Source of the DNA: DATFMH01 sp035267045
GTDB taxonomy: Bacteria > Bacteroidota > Rhodothermia > Balneolales > DATFMH01
NCBI GenBank assembly: GCA_035267045.1
Contig: DATFMH010000113.1
Coordinates: forward strand, 1 to 8,195
DNA: 8,195 bases
Direction: 5' to 3'
The first letter of the stretch is position 1. Each line of letters begins with the position of its first letter. Of the stretch, positions 6,639 through 8,195 are shown in pieces. The notes below the pieces were generated by a model that made no database searches, was not told where the DNA came from, and saw only the letters and a program-made list of their open reading frames with translations. The translations under genes were made by a program, and so were the position numbers.

Positions 6639-8075
6639 TTACACCTTCAATAATTGAGGTTGTTCTTTATGAATCTTAATTATCAATTCTCCAAATAGAG
6701 TATTGGCCCAGGCAAACCATTTCCTGGTAAATTTATCCGGATTATCCTTATTAAATGCTTCATGCATAAACCCGGTACCCGCTTCCGTATTTCGAAGTAT
6801 TTGCAGACAACCGGTAATTTCCTTGTCATCATCACTGGTTAAGGCCCTCATGATGATACTCAACGGCCAAATCATATTCAATCCTTCATGGGGACCGCCG
6901 ATACCTTCTCCGGCATCGCCTTTAAAGAAATACGGATTGCTTTTACTTAAGACAAATTTACGCGTATTCTTATAAACATCATTATCACTTTTAACACATT
7001 GCAGGTAGGGCAGGGATAATAAACTGGGTACGTTGGCATCATCCATAAATAAACGGTTCCCAAATCCATCTACTTCATATGCGTAAATATATCCGTAATC
7101 CAGGTGATTAATTACCGCATATTGATGAACGGCTTTTTCCACTTCATCAGCCAATCCCCTGCATTCAACCGCAAAAGCATTATCGATGAAGATGTTTTCC
7201 GCCATCTCCGCCAGCTGTCGTAATGATACTACAGCAAATAAGTTCGAAGGTATTAAAAATGGATAAATGGTGGCGTCATCGGATGGGCGAAACATAGAAC
7301 AGATCATGCCAACCGGAACGATGGGATTCCCATATCCACCCAAAGGAACGGTATCGGTAGGATTAGCGGTTACTCTCTGGAAAGCATAAGGTCCATGCCC
7401 GTCTTTTCGCTGTTGTTGTTTAAATGTTTGAATGACCGTCTGCATAGCTTTATGCCAGTTGTTATCGAAAGGCGATGTATCACCGGTAGTTTTCCAATAA
7501 CCATGAGCCAGGCGGATGGGATAACAGAGCGAATCCACTTCCCATTTACGTTCGTGCAATTGCGGCTTCATTTTTGTGTGATCACTGTCAAAAGGGCTTC
7601 CCGTTGGGCCCGCATTAAAGGCATTGGCATAGGGATCTATCAATATGCATTTCGTCTGCCTATTGATAACACCGGCCAGTAAATTGCGCAGTTTCTTATC
7701 CTTATTGGCCAGGTGAAGATAAGGCCAGACCTGTGCCGAAGAGTCCCGGAGCCACATAGCATCAATATCACCGGTTATTACAAACGTATCCGGTTTACCG
7801 TCAATCACTTGATAGTTAACGGTTGTGTCCAATGTATTCGGATAGCAGTTTTCAAACATCCAGGCCAATTTATCATCTGCAATATCTTTCTTAACCCGTT
7901 CAATCTCATCTTCTACTGCCTTACTGATAAATTTACGATCGGAAACCTTTGGACGCTTACTTTTATACTGTCCCAATTTACCCGTTCCCGCATACGTAAA
8001 ACCTGGGGTTGCCAAACCAAGTGCCAATAAACCGCTTGTTTTCAGAAATTCATTTCTTGTGGGCATAGCCATCAT
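6639..8075 (-). CDS. GH125 exo-alpha-1,6-mannosidase
   Basis: GH125 enzymes are inverting exo-alpha-mannosidases, characterised members acting on alpha-1,6-linked mannose such as the N-glycan core arm. The 478 residues cover the full family length. Hallmarks: ITGDIDAMWLRDSSAQVWPY (100-119), HERKWEVDSLCYPIRLAHGYW (174-194), MFRPSDDATIYPFLIPSN (261-278), FMDDANVPSLLSLPYL (343-358), GIGGPHEGLNMIWPLSI (391-407) and TGFMHEAFN followed by FTRKWFAWANTLFGEL (434-464). The Clostridium perfringens enzyme uses Asp220 and Glu393 as I recall. The same spacing of 173 puts acid and base at Asp266 and Glu439 here. The N-terminus carries TRNEFLKTSGLLALGLA, a Tat-like signal in which the second Arg is Asn. Three in-frame ATGs (8075, 8072, 8066) lie close together; none has a strong ribosome site, and the third begins the signal directly. 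This is the first gene of the presumed operon in the direction of transcription. Confidence 0.94.
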   Translation of the reverse strand: MMAMPTRNEFLKTSGLLALGLATPGFTYAGTGKLGQYKSKRPKVSDRKFISKAVEDEIERVKKDIADDKLAWMFENCYPNTLDTTVNYQVIDGKPDTFVITGDIDAMWLRDSSAQVWPYLHLANKDKKLRNLLAGVINRQTKCILIDPYANAFNAGPTGSPFDSDHTKMKPQLHERKWEVDSLCYPIRLAHGYWKTTGDTSPFDNNWHKAMQTVIQTFKQQQRKDGHGPYAFQRVTANPTDTVPLGGYGNPIVPVGMICSMFRPSDDATIYPFLIPSNLFAVVSLRQLAEMAENIFIDNAFAVECRGLADEVEKAVHQYAVINHLDYGYIYAYEVDGFGNRLFMDDANVPSLLSLPYLQCVKSDNDVYKNTRKFVLSKSNPYFFKGDAGEGIGGPHEGLNMIWPLSIIMRALTSDDDKEITGCLQILRNTEAGTGFMHEAFNKDNPDKFTRKWFAWANTLFGELIIKIHKEQPQLLKV

Positions 8076-8195
8076 CTTTTAAAATTATACTAACAGACTT
8101 TAAACTTACTTTATGTACGATTTACATTGGTATTAAACAAATTGCAACAAAAAAAATAACTACCGGTATTAGCTGTCGGACAGGTTAAAGCTATC
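8076..8195 (-). promoter_or_regulatory. Presumed operon promoter region with a dyad at 8113-8127
   Basis: The 120 bases before the GH125 start are non-coding, AT-rich and the likely control region. A dyad with 5-base arms (ATGTA CGATT TACAT) lies at 8113-8127, 38-52 bases upstream of the first ATG. Farther out are the palindromes TACCGGTA (8161-8168) and CTGTCGGACAG (8173-8183). On the minus strand a run of eight T residues ending in G (8142-8150) and a TTTG (8135-8138) could serve as -33 elements, but I find no convincing TAnnTTTG partner at the right distance. The promoter itself is therefore not identified, and the dyads are candidate operators only. Confidence 0.3.

Noticed and set aside
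7713..8030. Open frame on the plus strand within the GH125 gene
   Set aside because: It is antisense to a gene with clear family motifs, its translation is cysteine-rich and shows no recognisable domain.
8076..8095. TAATTTTA close to the GH125 start as a -7 promoter element
   Set aside because: It matches the Bacteroidota -7 consensus at 5 of 6 defined positions, but no TTTG lies at the required distance and transcription would begin at or within the start codon.

Overview
The window reads as part of a Bacteroidota chromosome, probably a soil or environmental Sphingobacteriia/Chitinophagia-type organism. The reasons are an AT-rich composition with weak Shine-Dalgarno signals, a SusC-type TonB plug domain, and a GH92/GH125/GH47/ROK gene set of the kind found in glycan utilisation loci of this phylum. 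The genus is not resolvable by eye. Every convincing gene lies on the minus strand, so transcription runs from high to low coordinates.

From about 8075 down to 827 there is a tight five-gene cluster: a GH125 exo-alpha-1,6-mannosidase, a cytoplasmic ROK sugar kinase, a GH92 alpha-mannosidase lipoprotein, a GH47 alpha-1,2-mannosidase, and a glycosylasparaginase (N4-(beta-N-acetylglucosaminyl)-L-asparaginase). Gaps are 53, 4, 23 and 38 bases, so I infer one operon. After a 188-base gap that holds a possible terminator and short repeats comes a small exported protein (75-638). It consists almost only of a TonB receptor plug domain, with no barrel.

Together the five enzymes make a nearly complete route for high-mannose N-glycans. 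GH47 removes alpha-1,2 mannose, GH92 and GH125 remove other alpha-linked mannoses including alpha-1,6, the asparaginase splits the GlcNAc-Asn stub left after proteolysis, and the ROK kinase phosphorylates a released hexose in the cytoplasm. The window contains no SusC/SusD transporter pair, no endoglycosidase (GH18/GH85), no beta-mannosidase and no sugar-responsive regulator. These may lie outside it.

The two edges are non-coding as far as can be seen: 1-74 lies downstream of the plug gene, and 8076-8195 is the presumed promoter region of the operon. No RNA genes, CRISPR arrays or insertion sequences were seen. I found no wholly new system. The points most worth a second look are the orphan plug-domain gene, the bacterial GH47, and the pairing of N-glycan mannosidases with a glycosylasparaginase.
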